Source of the DNA: Paracoccus wurundjeri
Lineage (GTDB): Bacteria; Pseudomonadota; Alphaproteobacteria; Rhodobacterales; Rhodobacteraceae
Assembly: GCF_030678915.1 (NCBI RefSeq)
Contig: NZ_JAUUTZ010000018.1
Coordinates: 35,478 to 99,477 of the forward strand
Length of the DNA: 64,000 nucleotides
Direction of reading: 5' to 3'
In this document: positions 23,418 to 33,396 of the stretch, one piece after another
Layout of the letters: each line of letters starts with the position of its first letter
How positions within the stretch are numbered: position 1 is the first letter of the stretch
The notes under the pieces: generated by a model
Seen by the model: only the letters and a program-made list of their open reading frames with translations
Database searches by the model: none
What the model was told of the DNA's origin: nothing
Translations under genes and position numbers: made by a program

Positions 23418-23679
23418 AACCGGAATGGCAGGCAGGCTGACAGTTGTCCGGGTGGGTCTGCCGCCGCGCCCCGTGAAATAGCTTCTGTAATAAGCTGTAA
23501 ATTAAAAAGTAATTTATCCTTTCATTTTTCCCAGTCGAAATCTTTCACCTTAAAAATAAGCGAATTATTGCCGACAGGTCATGCAAACCGGAACTGTAGC
23601 CGGGCACAGATCATTGGGTTCTCGAAACGCGCCGCCCGAATGTTATGGCGCAACGCGTTGGGTAGAAAGGAGAAATGAC
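23418..23679. other. AT-rich intergenic region upstream of the PRC-barrel gene
   Basis: No gene is visible. From about 23478 to 23570 the base composition drops sharply in GC compared with all flanking genes. It contains a perfect inverted repeat TAAATTA-5-TAATTTA at 23498-23516. It probably carries the promoter of the gene at 23680 and perhaps a regulator site. Confidence 0.5.
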
Positions 23680-24555
23680 GTGCAAAAGTTTCTTATGACG
23701 ACCGCAATCATACTGCCTCTGGCTTTGACTCCGGCCTTCGCGCAGGACACAGCGCCTACCGCCGATCCTGCGGCACCCGCAGCCGATCCCGGCGCCGATG
23801 CCGCCGCTGCCGAAGCTGAAGCCGCCGCAGCTGAAGAAGAGGCTCTCAAGGCTCAAGTCGCCGAAAGCGGCAAGGTGGTGCAGGAACAAGCGTCTAACGA
23901 GTTGCGTCTGGATTGGGTTACGGATGCCACGGTGACCTCGCCGGATGGGTCAGATATCGGCAGTATCAACGACCTGATTGTCGATGGTGAATCCGGTCAG
24001 ATGATCGCCGCAATCATCGGGGTTGGGGGCTTTCTTGGGATCGGCCAAAAGCAGATCGCCGTTCCGTGGGAACAGCTTACGGTAAACGCCGATGCGCGTG
24101 AGATCACCAGTGATCTGACCAAGGAAGAAGCCAATGTCGCGCCGGCCTATGTGTTCCGCGAGCAGGCTCCTGCACCGGATGCTGGTGCTGAAGGCGGCAT
24201 GGCCGGAGATCCGGCAGCTGATCCTGCGGCAGATCCCGCAGCGGTACCGGCGGATCCGGGCGCAGTTTCCGAGGAACCCGCAGCCGATCCGGCAGCAGGC
24301 GACACGATGGATGCGCCTGCTGATGACACGACGATGGAGGCACCCGCCGACGATGCGGCTACCGACGCTCCAGCGGATGATGCCACCGCGCCTGATGACG
24401 CTGCTGCCCCGGATGACGGCGCGATGGAGGAACCTGCTGCGGATGACGCCGCGGCGCCCGCCGACGACATGGAGAGCGACTCCGCCATGCCCGAAACCGA
24501 TCCCATGGATGACGCGGCACCTGCCGAAGGCGAAGAAACTCCGGCTACCAACTGA
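23680..24555 (+). CDS. Exported PRC-barrel protein with long acidic Ala/Pro/Asp tail
   Basis: The 291-residue protein starts at GTG 23680, with AAAGGAG 7 bases upstream. A signal peptide of 21 residues ends in TPAFA. After an Ala/Glu-rich linker comes one PRC-barrel domain at about residues 60-135 (DATVTSPDGSDIGSINDLIV, GFLGIGQKQIAVPWEQL). The last 130 residues are almost only Ala, Asp, Pro and Glu, with few basic residues. PRC-barrel proteins in the alphaproteobacterial periplasm are common but of unknown role; the tail may bind cations or keep the protein soluble. The gene stands alone between an AT-rich leader and a terminator. Confidence 0.85.
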   Translation: MQKFLMTTAIILPLALTPAFAQDTAPTADPAAPAADPGADAAAAEAEAAAAEEEALKAQVAESGKVVQEQASNELRLDWVTDATVTSPDGSDIGSINDLIVDGESGQMIAAIIGVGGFLGIGQKQIAVPWEQLTVNADAREITSDLTKEEANVAPAYVFREQAPAPDAGAEGGMAGDPAADPAADPAAVPADPGAVSEEPAADPAAGDTMDAPADDTTMEAPADDAATDAPADDATAPDDAAAPDDGAMEEPAADDAAAPADDMESDSAMPETDPMDDAAPAEGEETPATN

Positions 24556-24580
24556 CGGAAGCTATCTGTAAAGCAGACGG

Positions 24581-24604
24581 AAGGCGGCCCACCTGGGCCG
24601 CCTT
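24581..24604 (+). terminator. Terminator of the PRC-barrel gene
   Basis: AAGGCGGCCCA pairs with TGGGCCGCCTT around a CC loop and is followed by TT then an AT-rich stretch. It lies 25 bases past the stop codon. Confidence 0.75.
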
Positions 24605-24689
24605 TTGCATATAAATTATAGATATTTATCTGTAATTTCTCGCCTGCCAGATCAGGCAACCCATAAATTAACCGCCCTTGCCCGACGGT

Positions 24690-26195
24690 TCAGCCATTCC
24701 CCCGAACGAAACGGGCCGCACCTTCGGCTGCACGTTGCAGGGCTTTGCTTTTATTGACGGTTTCCTGGAATTCGGCTTCGGGGTCGCTATCGTAAACGAC
24801 ACCACCGCCTGCCTGAATATACAATGCACCGTCTTTGACCAGGCCAGTCCGCAGCGCAATGCACATATCCATCTCGCCATTCCCCGCGAAATAACCGACC
24901 GAACCGCCATAGACGCCCCGTTTCTCGGGCTCCAGCTCATCGATGATCTCCATCGCGCGAACCTTGGGCGCTCCTGATACGGTCCCCGCCGGCAGCCCCG
25001 CTAACAGGGCGGACAGAGCATCCTCGCCGTCACGCAATTCACCCACGACATTCGAGACGATATGCATCACATGGCTGTAGCGTTCGATCACGAATTGCTC
25101 TGTCGGGCGCACCGTTCCCGTTCTGGCCACCCGCCCGACATCGTTACGCCCCAGATCCAGCAGCATCAGATGTTCCGCCAATTCCTTCTGATCACTAAGC
25201 AAATCGGCTTCAAGCGCACGATCTTCGGTTTCATCCGCTCCGCGCGGACGGGTTCCGGCGATCGGGCGGATCGTGACCTCACCGTCGCGCAGACGGACAA
25301 GGATTTCCGGACTCGCCCCGATGATCTGGAAACCGCCCATGTTCAGAAAGAACATGAAGGGGGACGGATTGGTACGCCGCAGGCTGCGATACAGGGCAAA
25401 AGGCGGCAAGGGAAAATCCATCCGCCAGCGCTGCGACGGAACGACCTGAAAGATATCGCCCGCGCGGATATATTCCCGCGCCCGCTCTACCGCCGCCAGA
25501 TAATCGGGTTTGGCAAAATTGGAAACCGGCTCGCCAATCTCCGCGTCATGGCCCAAAGCGCGCGGCTCGGAAGGTTGGCGGTCAAGCGCACGCAACGCAT
25601 CCATCACCCGCTCGGCGGCACGGGCATAAGCGGCGCGCGCATTTTCACCGGGGACATGCCAGGCCGGGGCGCAAAGCGTAACCTCGCCCTTGACCCCATC
25701 CAGAACGGCCACGATCGAGGGGCGCATCAGCATTGCATCGGGCAAATCCAGCGGATCGGGATTCACATCTGGCAGATGCTCGACCAGCCGGATCATGTCG
25801 TAACCAAGATAGCCAAACAGCCCCGCCGCTGCTGCCGGTACCCCGTCGGGCATATGCTCCAGCCGGCTTTCCGCGATCAGGGCGCGCAGACTGTCCAGCG
25901 CGGGCCGGTCATCAGGCAGATATTCATCCGAGAAACGTGCCTGCCGATTGATCCGTGCCTGACCGTCGCGGCATTCCCAAATCAGATCCGGTTTCATGCC
26001 GATGATCGAGTAACGCCCGCGAACCTCGCCTCCGGTCACGGATTCAAGCATGAAGCTCATTGGTGCGGCTTCCGCGAGTTTCAGCATCAGGCTGACCGGG
26101 GTATCCAGATCTGCCGCGAGGCGAATCGTGACAAGCTGGTTACGCCCTTCGGCCCAGCCAGCTTCAAACTCCGCAAAACCGGGCGTCATATCCAT
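24690..26195 (-). CDS. trpE: Anthranilate synthase component I
   Basis: TrpE, with TrpG, makes anthranilate from chorismate, the first step of tryptophan synthesis. The 501-residue protein has the N-terminal LESVTGGEVRGRYSIIG block, in which feedback inhibition by tryptophan is usually sensed, and C-terminal chorismate-binding signatures IGASPEILVRL, IAGTRPRGADETEDRAL, LLDLGRNDVGRV and GTVSGAPKVRAMEIIDELE. Its ATG shares a base with the stop of the PpiD-like gene (TGATG). The partner trpG lies 4 kb away on the other strand. Confidence 0.96.
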   Translation of the reverse strand: MDMTPGFAEFEAGWAEGRNQLVTIRLAADLDTPVSLMLKLAEAAPMSFMLESVTGGEVRGRYSIIGMKPDLIWECRDGQARINRQARFSDEYLPDDRPALDSLRALIAESRLEHMPDGVPAAAAGLFGYLGYDMIRLVEHLPDVNPDPLDLPDAMLMRPSIVAVLDGVKGEVTLCAPAWHVPGENARAAYARAAERVMDALRALDRQPSEPRALGHDAEIGEPVSNFAKPDYLAAVERAREYIRAGDIFQVVPSQRWRMDFPLPPFALYRSLRRTNPSPFMFFLNMGGFQIIGASPEILVRLRDGEVTIRPIAGTRPRGADETEDRALEADLLSDQKELAEHLMLLDLGRNDVGRVARTGTVRPTEQFVIERYSHVMHIVSNVVGELRDGEDALSALLAGLPAGTVSGAPKVRAMEIIDELEPEKRGVYGGSVGYFAGNGEMDMCIALRTGLVKDGALYIQAGGGVVYDSDPEAEFQETVNKSKALQRAAEGAARFVRGNG

Positions 26196-28153
26196 CACTG
26201 AACCTGCGCGTTGATGGCATCGATCGCTGCTTGATTCACGCTGATTCCGGCATTTTTTTGCACAGCCTGGGTATAATAGCTGAAAATATCGTTCTGCAGC
26301 GATTGGGAAATACGCTGTTTTACCGATTCCGCGATGCGCGTCGCCTCCTCGCTTTTCTGATCTGCTGCACCTATCTCGTCCAGCCGGAACAGGAACACCC
26401 GGCCGCCGGCATCAGCGATCTCGATATCGCCGGGCTTGGCAATGGTGAATGCCTGGGAAACGATCTCATGCGGCAATCCCTCGATCCAGCCGTCACGTGT
26501 CAGCCCGGTTTGTGTCGTCCAATCCAAAGGCGTGCCTACCGGCTCGACCGCCGGTTCGGCTTGCTCTGGTGATGCGGGCTCATCCGCAGGGGTTTCGGCC
26601 GCAGGAACATCATCCCCATTTTCCGCATTCCGATCAACGATATTGTCCAGTGCGACGGCCCCAAGACGAACCTCCTCCGCCCGCGCCAGCAACAAACGCT
26701 TGAGTTCCTCGCGCCGCCAGTCCTCGGCGACCCGGTCACGGATTTCCTCGAATGGGATCAATGTCGGCGGTGTAATCTCATCGAGCCGCAACGCGAAGAT
26801 GCCGCCATCCTCCAGCCGTTCAATCGCAGGAAATTCGTCCTCGCCGATTTCTTCGGCGATATCCCGGAAAGAATTATAGCCGGCGATGCTTTGCTCTTCC
26901 GGTTCCATGTCAGAGGACCAATCCAGCGTTCCGAACTCCATCGGCGTTTCCTCGGCGACATCTTCCAATGTTGCGCCGCTGGCAAGCATATCCTCGTATT
27001 CACTCATCTGGCTCTCGATCATGCGTGCGGCACGATCCACAGCCGCTTCGCTGCCCAGTTCCTCTTTCGCCTCTTCGAAGGAAACATCGACCGCTTCCAA
27101 AATTCCGTTCATCGAAAACAGCGCTGCCCCCAGATCCGTCTGAAGCGGGCCGATCACACCGGGTTGCTCCATTGCAAAAACCGCATCACCCGCCTGCCCC
27201 ATATCGCTTCGGGTCACTTCACCCAGATCGATATCCTCCAGTGTCAGGCCACGTTCCGCCACCAGATCGTCAAAGGATAATTCGCCGGCATCCAGCCTGT
27301 CCTTGGCGGATTGCGCATCTTCCGCCGAGGGGAAAACAAGTCGTCCAACCATCCTGCGCTCGGGCTGGCGATATTGATTAATCCGTTCCTCATAAGCGTC
27401 ACGCAGCGCCTGTTCGTCCAGATCGACCTCATCAACCAGCATTTCCGGCGTCAACCAGATATAGCTGAGCTTGCGCTTTTCCGGCGCGGTAAACCGTTCG
27501 GCATTTGCACTATGCCATGCTTTCAGGGTCTCTTCATCCGGTTCGGAAACAGGCGTGGTCAGTTCCGCCTCGGTGACTTCGTACCAACTGATATCGCGCG
27601 TCTGCAAAAGCCATTCCACGGTCTGCTCGACCATGGTGGCGGGTGAGGCAACACCACCGCTGACGGCACGGTGCAGCAGCATTCGCGCCTCGTCCTCGCG
27701 GATTCTCTGTTCGAACTCGGATTCGGTTAAACCTTCGCGGGCAAGGATCTGTGAATAGGCGGTGCGGTCGAAACTGCCATTCGGTCCCTGAAAGGCAGGA
27801 GCATCGCTGATGCTTTGCACGACACGCTGATCCCCGACCGAAACGCCGATGCGGCGCGCCTCTTCCTGTAACGCGGCGGCGGTGAATAGTTGCGACTGGA
27901 TGGATTGCTGCAGACCCATCGCCTGAGCCTGCTCCATCGTCAACCGCTCTCCGGCCTGCTGCGAATAGTTGTTCAGTTCCGAACGCATCGCGCGGCCATA
28001 GTCTTCCCCATCGACCTTGGTTTTCCCGACCGAGCCGATATCGCTTGAGCCGCTGGTAAAGCTTGTGACGCCGAAACCACCCAATCCGAGAATCAGAAGG
28101 CCCATCAGAATCCAGACGATGGTCGATTTTCCCTTGGCGCGCAGGTTCGTCAT
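26195..28153 (-). CDS. PpiD-like membrane-anchored peptidyl-prolyl isomerase/chaperone
   Basis: The 652-residue protein has one N-terminal membrane helix at about residues 12-31 (IVWILMGLLILGLGGFGVTS) and then a large periplasmic part. The N-terminal region (about 36-190) resembles the SurA_N/PpiD chaperone domain, and the middle and C-terminal parts carry parvulin-like segments (RMVGRLVFPSAEDAQSAKDRL, TLIPFEEIRDRVAEDWRRE). Such proteins help newly exported proteins fold as they leave the Sec channel. The isomerase core is divergent, so activity is uncertain. It overlaps trpE and is 66 bases after the aminotransferase gene on the same strand. Confidence 0.87.
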   Translation of the reverse strand: MTNLRAKGKSTIVWILMGLLILGLGGFGVTSFTSGSSDIGSVGKTKVDGEDYGRAMRSELNNYSQQAGERLTMEQAQAMGLQQSIQSQLFTAAALQEEARRIGVSVGDQRVVQSISDAPAFQGPNGSFDRTAYSQILAREGLTESEFEQRIREDEARMLLHRAVSGGVASPATMVEQTVEWLLQTRDISWYEVTEAELTTPVSEPDEETLKAWHSANAERFTAPEKRKLSYIWLTPEMLVDEVDLDEQALRDAYEERINQYRQPERRMVGRLVFPSAEDAQSAKDRLDAGELSFDDLVAERGLTLEDIDLGEVTRSDMGQAGDAVFAMEQPGVIGPLQTDLGAALFSMNGILEAVDVSFEEAKEELGSEAAVDRAARMIESQMSEYEDMLASGATLEDVAEETPMEFGTLDWSSDMEPEEQSIAGYNSFRDIAEEIGEDEFPAIERLEDGGIFALRLDEITPPTLIPFEEIRDRVAEDWRREELKRLLLARAEEVRLGAVALDNIVDRNAENGDDVPAAETPADEPASPEQAEPAVEPVGTPLDWTTQTGLTRDGWIEGLPHEIVSQAFTIAKPGDIEIADAGGRVFLFRLDEIGAADQKSEEATRIAESVKQRISQSLQNDIFSYYTQAVQKNAGISVNQAAIDAINAQVQ

Positions 28154-28219
28154 ACGGCAGCTTTCCCTGTAGATCGTATCATGCCGTCTTTATGACGCGC
28201 ATGCCCCGGCCACAAGCCT

Positions 28220-29395
28220 TCAGGGGGTGAAGTTTTCAAGCCTTGCTGCAAGCTCGGCTATTCCGGCGCTGTCGATATTGGCAAAGGCAAGACGAAAATG
28301 CCGTGCGCCATAGGGGTCCGATTCCGGCATGAACATCGTTCCCGGCAGCGCCAGAACGCCAAGTTCGGCCACCATGCGCGGCGCCAGATCAGCGGAAGAT
28401 TCCGCATAGGGATGTTCGACCCAGGCAAAATACGCCCCCGCTGATTTCAACTTCCAGCCCTGCAGGCCAAGGATCGCCTGCTTCGTCGCATTTCTGCGAT
28501 CAAGGATCTCGATCCGCTCCTGCGCCAGCCAATCTCCAAGATTTCGCATTCCCCATAATGCGCCGATCTGGCCAAGCTGCGAGGCCGAGATTGCCACCGT
28601 ATCCAGAAACTTCTCGATCTCGCCCAAGCGTTCCGCCGAGGTGATCACGGCGCCCACACGATGCCCCGTCAGTCGATAAGCCTTGGAAAAAGAATAGAGC
28701 TGGATCACCGTCTCGTCCCATCCGGACCGGGTCAGCAGATCATGAGGCGCGCCGCTGCGGCTGTCGAAATCGCGATAGGTTTCGTCCAGAATCAGGGCCA
28801 GTCCGTGCCGTTTCGCAAGTTCGTAAAATCTCCCGACCAGCGCAGCCGGATATTCCGCGCCCGATGGATTATTCGGCGTCACCAGCACGATGGCCCGGCA
28901 GTTCGGGCCGATCAGCCTTTCCGCAGCAGCGGGATCGGGCAGCATATCCGGCCCGCAAGATAACGGGCGCACTGCGATTCCCTGCATGTCCAGCCACATC
29001 TTGTGGTTGAAGTACCACGGCACCGGCAGGATCACCTCGTCCCCGGCTCGCGCCAGCGAACTGATCGCGGCGCAGAATGCCTGATTGCAGCCCTGCGTAA
29101 TCGCCACCTGATCGGCTGTGACCGCGCCGCCGTAACTGCGTGAAAATTCCATCGCTACCGCATCCCGCAATTCGGGATTGCCCATGACCGGTCCGTAAAG
29201 ATGCGCAGTCGTCTCATTCAATGCGGCATCGGCAATTGCCTCGCGCAGACCCTTGGGCGGAGGCTCCACCGGGGCTGCCTGACTGACATTGATCAATGGA
29301 CGATCCGAAGGAAAGGTAATGCCCGTCAGCCAGCGACGTGCCTGCATCACGGGTGGTGCGAATGTCGCGAGGAGATGCGGATTGATCGGTTTCAT
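28220..29395 (-). CDS. Class I/II pyridoxal-phosphate aminotransferase
   Basis: The 391-residue protein has the fold-type I aminotransferase layout: ITQGCNQAFCAAISSLA for phosphate binding, VTPNNPSG, LILDETYRDFD, and the Schiff-base Lys in YSFSKAYRLTGHRVG. The final Arg for the substrate carboxylate lies in HFRLAFANID. The subgroup looks like aspartate/tyrosine-type enzymes, but the amino donor cannot be fixed from sequence. The start at 29395 is one base past the stop of the upstream gene, so the two are coupled. It leads into the PpiD-like gene and trpE. Confidence 0.85.
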   Translation of the reverse strand: MKPINPHLLATFAPPVMQARRWLTGITFPSDRPLINVSQAAPVEPPPKGLREAIADAALNETTAHLYGPVMGNPELRDAVAMEFSRSYGGAVTADQVAITQGCNQAFCAAISSLARAGDEVILPVPWYFNHKMWLDMQGIAVRPLSCGPDMLPDPAAAERLIGPNCRAIVLVTPNNPSGAEYPAALVGRFYELAKRHGLALILDETYRDFDSRSGAPHDLLTRSGWDETVIQLYSFSKAYRLTGHRVGAVITSAERLGEIEKFLDTVAISASQLGQIGALWGMRNLGDWLAQERIEILDRRNATKQAILGLQGWKLKSAGAYFAWVEHPYAESSADLAPRMVAELGVLALPGTMFMPESDPYGARHFRLAFANIDSAGIAELAARLENFTP

Positions 29396-29396
29396 C

Positions 29397-30209
29397 CTAA
29401 TCCCGTTCCAAAGCGCGAAGCTCCGACAGGTCCGGCGGCGTCGACAGATCCAGCGATGGCGCGGGCAGAGCAGGCATCGCATTTTCCTGCCCCGCATCCT
29501 GCCCGGCTATATCGGAAGACTGATCCTGATCGGCAGGCCCATCCTGTTCTTCGATCTGCGGTTCTTCCAATTGCGGCGGCGCGGTTTCGGGCAAGCTGTC
29601 CGGTGCCTCCAGCCCGGCTAGGCCCGGTGCCTCTCCTCCGGATGGGGCGGGCTGCGCTTCCGGTAAACCGAATTCCGGCGCGGCTTCGGGTTCAGGCAAT
29701 TCAGATTGCGCCGGTATCCCCGCATCGGGTTGCAAATCGGCGGGCAGTTCGCGGGCCGTTGCAGGTTCGTCAGCAGGTGCCGTGGCCGCAAGTGGCGACG
29801 GACGATCCCGGGCCGCATGTGGCGGCAGAGCCGCAGGCGGTTGTGGCGCCGCATCACTGCCGCGCCCGAATTCCGAACCGGAAGGCAACTCCACCGTTGC
29901 CGCCCGGGGCGCGCCGCCGTCATCGCCTTCGTCAGGGGTATCTGCCTGATCTACGGGAACGGAATCCGGTTGTTCAGCAGTTTCGCTTGCTTCACCGGTT
30001 TCGTCATCGGGCGCCACCGCCTCGATTTCCGCTTCCGGGTTCTGCCGGGCAGGACTCGGAGCCGATTCGGATAGTCCAGCACCCCTGCCCGCGTCAGATT
30101 CCGGCGCTTTGTCCTTATGAGGCACAGGGGGCAGCAGGGACAAAGCCCCCAGCCCGACCACGCTGACGGCCGCACCATGCAGCAAACCTTTCCAGAATCC
30201 GCCTGCCAT
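29397..30209 (-). CDS. Membrane-anchored Pro/Ala/Glu-rich protein, unknown function
   Basis: The 270-residue protein begins MAGGFWKGLLHGAAVSVVG, a single hydrophobic segment (about residues 5-25), and all the rest is low-complexity Pro, Ala, Glu, Asp and Gln. No folded domain is visible. Other starts at 30221 (right behind AGGAGG) and 30251 are possible; a Lys/Arg-rich N-terminus would then precede the helix. The N-terminal anchor and Pro-rich linker recall those of divergent polysaccharide deacetylases in Rhodobacteraceae, but no deacetylase domain follows; the stop is one base from the aminotransferase start. It is divergent from trpG. Confidence 0.65.
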   Translation of the reverse strand: MAGGFWKGLLHGAAVSVVGLGALSLLPPVPHKDKAPESDAGRGAGLSESAPSPARQNPEAEIEAVAPDDETGEASETAEQPDSVPVDQADTPDEGDDGGAPRAATVELPSGSEFGRGSDAAPQPPAALPPHAARDRPSPLAATAPADEPATARELPADLQPDAGIPAQSELPEPEAAPEFGLPEAQPAPSGGEAPGLAGLEAPDSLPETAPPQLEEPQIEEQDGPADQDQSSDIAGQDAGQENAMPALPAPSLDLSTPPDLSELRALERD

Positions 30210-30313
30210 TCGCCTTTTCATCCTCCTGCCGGGCTTGACCCTCCGACGCATATCGGCACATCTATAACGGACCCCGATGCGGGGGGAAACCGCTCCGAAG
30301 CCAAGGCAAGACA

Positions 30314-30904
30314 ATGATCCTTCTGATCGACAATTACGACAGCTTCACCTGGAACCTCGTGCATTATCTGGGCGAATCCGGTGCTGAGGTCACGGTCCGG
30401 CGCAATGACGCGCTTGACGTGCCACAGGCTTTGGCGATGAACCCTGACGGTATCGTGATCTCTCCCGGGCCGTGCGATCCGGCTCAGGCGGGAATCTGCA
30501 TTGATCTGATCCGCGCCGCGGCCGAACGGCAAATACCGCTTTTCGGCGTCTGTCTTGGCCATCAGGCCATCGGCGAAGCATTCGGAGGCAAGGTCGTGCG
30601 CGCGAACCGTATCCTGCATGGCAAGGTGGACGATATCAGCCATGACGGTACCGGCGTTTTCCGCGATCTTCCCTCGCCGCTGAAAGCGACCCGCTATCAC
30701 TCACTGACGGTAGAGCCCGGCAGCCTGCCCAATTGCCTGCGCGTCACCGCAACCTCGGATGACGGAACGATCATGGGACTGGTTCACGAGGATTTGCCCA
30801 TTGAAGGCGTGCAGTTCCACCCGGAATCGATCGCCTCGGAACATGGCCATGAAATGATCCGGAACTTCCTAGCCCGCTGCCGTCCCGGAAAAAAAGCCGC
30901 ATGA
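30314..30904 (+). CDS. trpG: Anthranilate synthase component II (glutamine amidotransferase)
   Basis: TrpG releases ammonia from glutamine for TrpE. The 196-residue protein has the class I amidotransferase triad: Cys in [16 protein letters not shown], and His and Glu in [14 protein letters not shown]. It begins [19 protein letters not shown], as TrpG/PabA proteins do. The last bases overlap trpD (ATGA). It may also serve as PabA for folate, as in many bacteria with one such gene; this is inference. Confidence 0.94.
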   Translation: MILLIDNYDSFTWNLVHYLGESGAEVTVRRNDALDVPQALAMNPDGIVISPGPCDPAQAGICIDLIRAAAERQIPLFGVCLGHQAIGEAFGGKVVRANRILHGKVDDISHDGTGVFRDLPSPLKATRYHSLTVEPGSLPNCLRVTATSDDGTIMGLVHEDLPIEGVQFHPESIASEHGHEMIRNFLARCRPGKKAA

Positions 30905-31920
30905 CCGATATCCGCCCTTTGATCGGCATCGCTGCCACGCGTCCCCTGACCGGCCCCGAAGCCGAGGCTGCCTTTTCCGCATTGTTCGACGGCGACGCCA
31001 CCCCGGCCCAGATCGGCGGGCTGCTGATGGCGCTGCGGGTCCGGGGCGAAACCGTCGAGGAAATCGCTGCGGCATCGCGCGCCATGCGTGCGCGGATGAA
31101 CCGGGTCAATGCGCCACAAGGAGCAATCGACATCGTGGGCACCGGCGGCGACGGCAAGGGCACGCTGAACATCTCGACCGCGACCGCTTTCGTCGTCGCG
31201 GGCGCGGACGTGCCGGTCGCCAAACATGGCAATCGCAACCTGTCCTCGAAATCCGGCGCAGCGGATGCCCTGACCCATATGGGGATCAATGTCATGGGCG
31301 GCCCGGTCACCGCACAACGTGCACTGGATCAGGCGGGGATCTGTTTCATGATGGCGACCATGCATCATCCTGCGATGCGGCATGTGGGGCCGCCGCGCGC
31401 GGAACTGGGCACGCGAACAATATTCAACCTGCTGGGACCGCTGACCAATCCGGCATCTGTCCGCTATCAGTTGACCGGCGCGTTCAGCACCGAATGGCTG
31501 CGCCCAATGGCCGAGGTGCTTCGTGACCTTGGTTCGGATATGGCCTGGCTGGTGCATGGCAGCGACGGCACCGACGAAATCAGTATCGCCGGCGAAACCC
31601 ATGTCGCACAATTGAAAAACGGTGAAGTCACCGAGTTCACCATCACGCCCGACGATGCCGGCCTTCCACGCCATCCGTTCGAAAAGATCCTTGGCGGAGA
31701 GCCTGCCGATAACGCAGCCGCCTTCCGCGCACTGCTGAATGGCGAGGCAAGCGCCTATCGTGACGCGGTGCTGCTGAATGCCGCTGCGGCGCTGCTCATC
31801 GTAGGCAAGGCGCATGATCTGGCCGAGGGGGTATCGCTTGCCGCCCAGTCCATTGACAGCGGCGCGGCGAAAGCGCGATTGACCCGTCTGGCCGAAATCA
31901 CCGGCCCGCCCGAAGCGTGA
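30901..31920 (+). CDS. trpD: Anthranilate phosphoribosyltransferase
   Basis: TrpD joins anthranilate to PRPP, the second step of tryptophan synthesis. The 339-residue protein has [20 protein letters not shown], the [17 protein letters not shown] segment and [14 protein letters not shown], all hallmarks of the family. Start and stop overlap its neighbours (ATGA with trpG, GTGA with ung), so the three genes are translated as one unit. trpC does not follow. Confidence 0.96.
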   Translation: MTDIRPLIGIAATRPLTGPEAEAAFSALFDGDATPAQIGGLLMALRVRGETVEEIAAASRAMRARMNRVNAPQGAIDIVGTGGDGKGTLNISTATAFVVAGADVPVAKHGNRNLSSKSGAADALTHMGINVMGGPVTAQRALDQAGICFMMATMHHPAMRHVGPPRAELGTRTIFNLLGPLTNPASVRYQLTGAFSTEWLRPMAEVLRDLGSDMAWLVHGSDGTDEISIAGETHVAQLKNGEVTEFTITPDDAGLPRHPFEKILGGEPADNAAAFRALLNGEASAYRDAVLLNAAAALLIVGKAHDLAEGVSLAAQSIDSGAAKARLTRLAEITGPPEA

Positions 31921-32555
31921 AACCTCCTTCCGCCTGGGCCCACCTGCCCTTTTTCACGCAGGAATGGCCGGTCATTCGTGACCGGCTTGCGCATATGGAT
32001 GACTGGCTGCCGGGGCCAGAGCTTCTATTCGCGGCGTTGGAAGCCCTGCGCCCTGAACAGGTGCGGGTGGTGATCCTTGGGCAAGACCCCTATCCCACCC
32101 CAGGCCATGCCAACGGGTTTGCTTTTTCGGTTGCGCCGGATATCTCCCTGCCCCGCTCCTTGCGGAATATCTTTGCTGAAATGCAGGACGATATCGGCGG
32201 CATGCCCGCGAACGGTGATCTGACGCATTGGGCGCGGCAGGGTGTTCTGCTGTTGAACACCTCGCTGTCGGTCCCTGCCGGATCGGCGGGCGCCCATTCC
32301 CGGTGGGGTTGGCAGAAACTGGCGCGACAGGCTATTATCGAGGCGCAAGGCCATGCCGCGCTTGCGTTCCTGTTATGGGGAGGGCACGCACAAAAAGCAG
32401 TCGGCGATCTGCCCCGGGATCAGGATTTGACTATCTCCACGGCACATCCCTCGCCGCTTTCTGCCCGCCGCGGTTTCTTCGGCAGCCATCCCTTCAGCCG
32501 CATAAATGACTGGCTGATCAAACAGGGAAACCGGCCCATCAACTGGGCCGGTTAG
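31917..32555 (+). CDS. ung: Uracil-DNA glycosylase (family 1)
   Basis: Ung removes uracil from DNA. The 212-residue protein has the catalytic water-activating motif [21 protein letters not shown], the uracil-binding LLLNTSLSV, and the DNA-intercalation loop [19 protein letters not shown]. The start is a GTG that overlaps the trpD stop (GTGA). A tryptophan-operon position is unexpected for a repair gene, but the overlap shows cotranscription. The gene ends inside a hairpin at 32529-32553. Confidence 0.94.
   Translation: MKPPSAWAHLPFFTQEWPVIRDRLAHMDDWLPGPELLFAALEALRPEQVRVVILGQDPYPTPGHANGFAFSVAPDISLPRSLRNIFAEMQDDIGGMPANGDLTHWARQGVLLLNTSLSVPAGSAGAHSRWGWQKLARQAIIEAQGHAALAFLLWGGHAQKAVGDLPRDQDLTISTAHPSPLSARRGFFGSHPFSRINDWLIKQGNRPINWAG
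32529..32553 (+). terminator. Hairpin overlapping the ung stop codon
   Basis: AACCGGCCCA pairs perfectly with TGGGCCGGTT around a 5-base loop. It spans the last ung codons and the stop. No T run follows, so it may terminate only weakly or stabilise the mRNA 3' end. The convergent gap to sdhB is only 49 bases. Confidence 0.5.
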
Positions 32556-32604
32556 CGGATTCTCATCCCCGGTTATTCCCGAACAAAGCGTTGGGAACCC
32601 CCAT

Positions 32605-33384
32605 TCAGATCATCCGATCGACCATCATATGCTTGATCGACGCGATGGCTTTGGCCGGATTCAGCCCCTTGGGGCAGGTATTCGTGCAGTTCATGATCGT
32701 GTGGCAGCGATACAGCTTGAACGGATCCTCAAGCTCATCCAGCCGTTCGCCCGTTGCCTCGTCACGGGAATCGATGATCCAGCGATAGGCATGCAGCAAG
32801 GCGGCGGGTCCCAGATAGCGATCGCCATTCCACCAGTAGCTCGGACATGCGGTCGAGCATGAAGCGCACAGGATGCACTCATACAACCCGTCCAGCTTCT
32901 TGCGATCTTCGATGGATTGTTTCCATTCCTTCCCCGGCGTGGGCGATTTGGTGATCAGATAGGGATTCACACTGGCGTGCTGCGCATAGAAATGCGTGAG
33001 ATCGGGAATCAGATCCTTGACCACCGGCATATGCGGCATCGGATAGATCGCTATATCGCCCCTGATTTCATCGATGCCATAAATGCAGGCAAGATGATTG
33101 CCACCGCCGATCGTCATCGCGCATGAACCGCAAATCCCCTCCCGGCAAGAGCGCCGGAAAGACAGGGTCGGATCGATCTCGTTCTTGATCTTGATCAGAG
33201 CGTCCAGCACCATCGGCCCGCATTTGTCCAGATCGACGAAATAGGTATCCAGCCGCGGATTCTCCCCCGTGTCGGGATCCCAGCGGTAAATCTGGAACTT
33301 CTTCACATTCGTCGCGCCTTCCGGGCGGGGCCAGGTCTTGCCAACGCGGATCTGGCTGTTCTTGGGCAGGGTGAACTGGACCAT
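32605..33384 (-). CDS. sdhB: Succinate dehydrogenase iron-sulfur subunit
   Basis: SdhB carries electrons from SdhA to quinone in complex II. The 259-residue protein has the 2Fe-2S ligands in [14 protein letters not shown] with the later HLACIYG, the 4Fe-4S ligands in [17 protein letters not shown], and the 3Fe-4S ligands in [24 protein letters not shown] lies upstream of the ATG. It is the last gene of the sdh cluster but is split from sdhA by three other genes. Confidence 0.97.
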   Translation of the reverse strand: MVQFTLPKNSQIRVGKTWPRPEGATNVKKFQIYRWDPDTGENPRLDTYFVDLDKCGPMVLDALIKIKNEIDPTLSFRRSCREGICGSCAMTIGGGNHLACIYGIDEIRGDIAIYPMPHMPVVKDLIPDLTHFYAQHASVNPYLITKSPTPGKEWKQSIEDRKKLDGLYECILCASCSTACPSYWWNGDRYLGPAALLHAYRWIIDSRDEATGERLDELEDPFKLYRCHTIMNCTNTCPKGLNPAKAIASIKHMMVDRMI

Positions 33385-33396
33385 GGGTTGCTCCTT

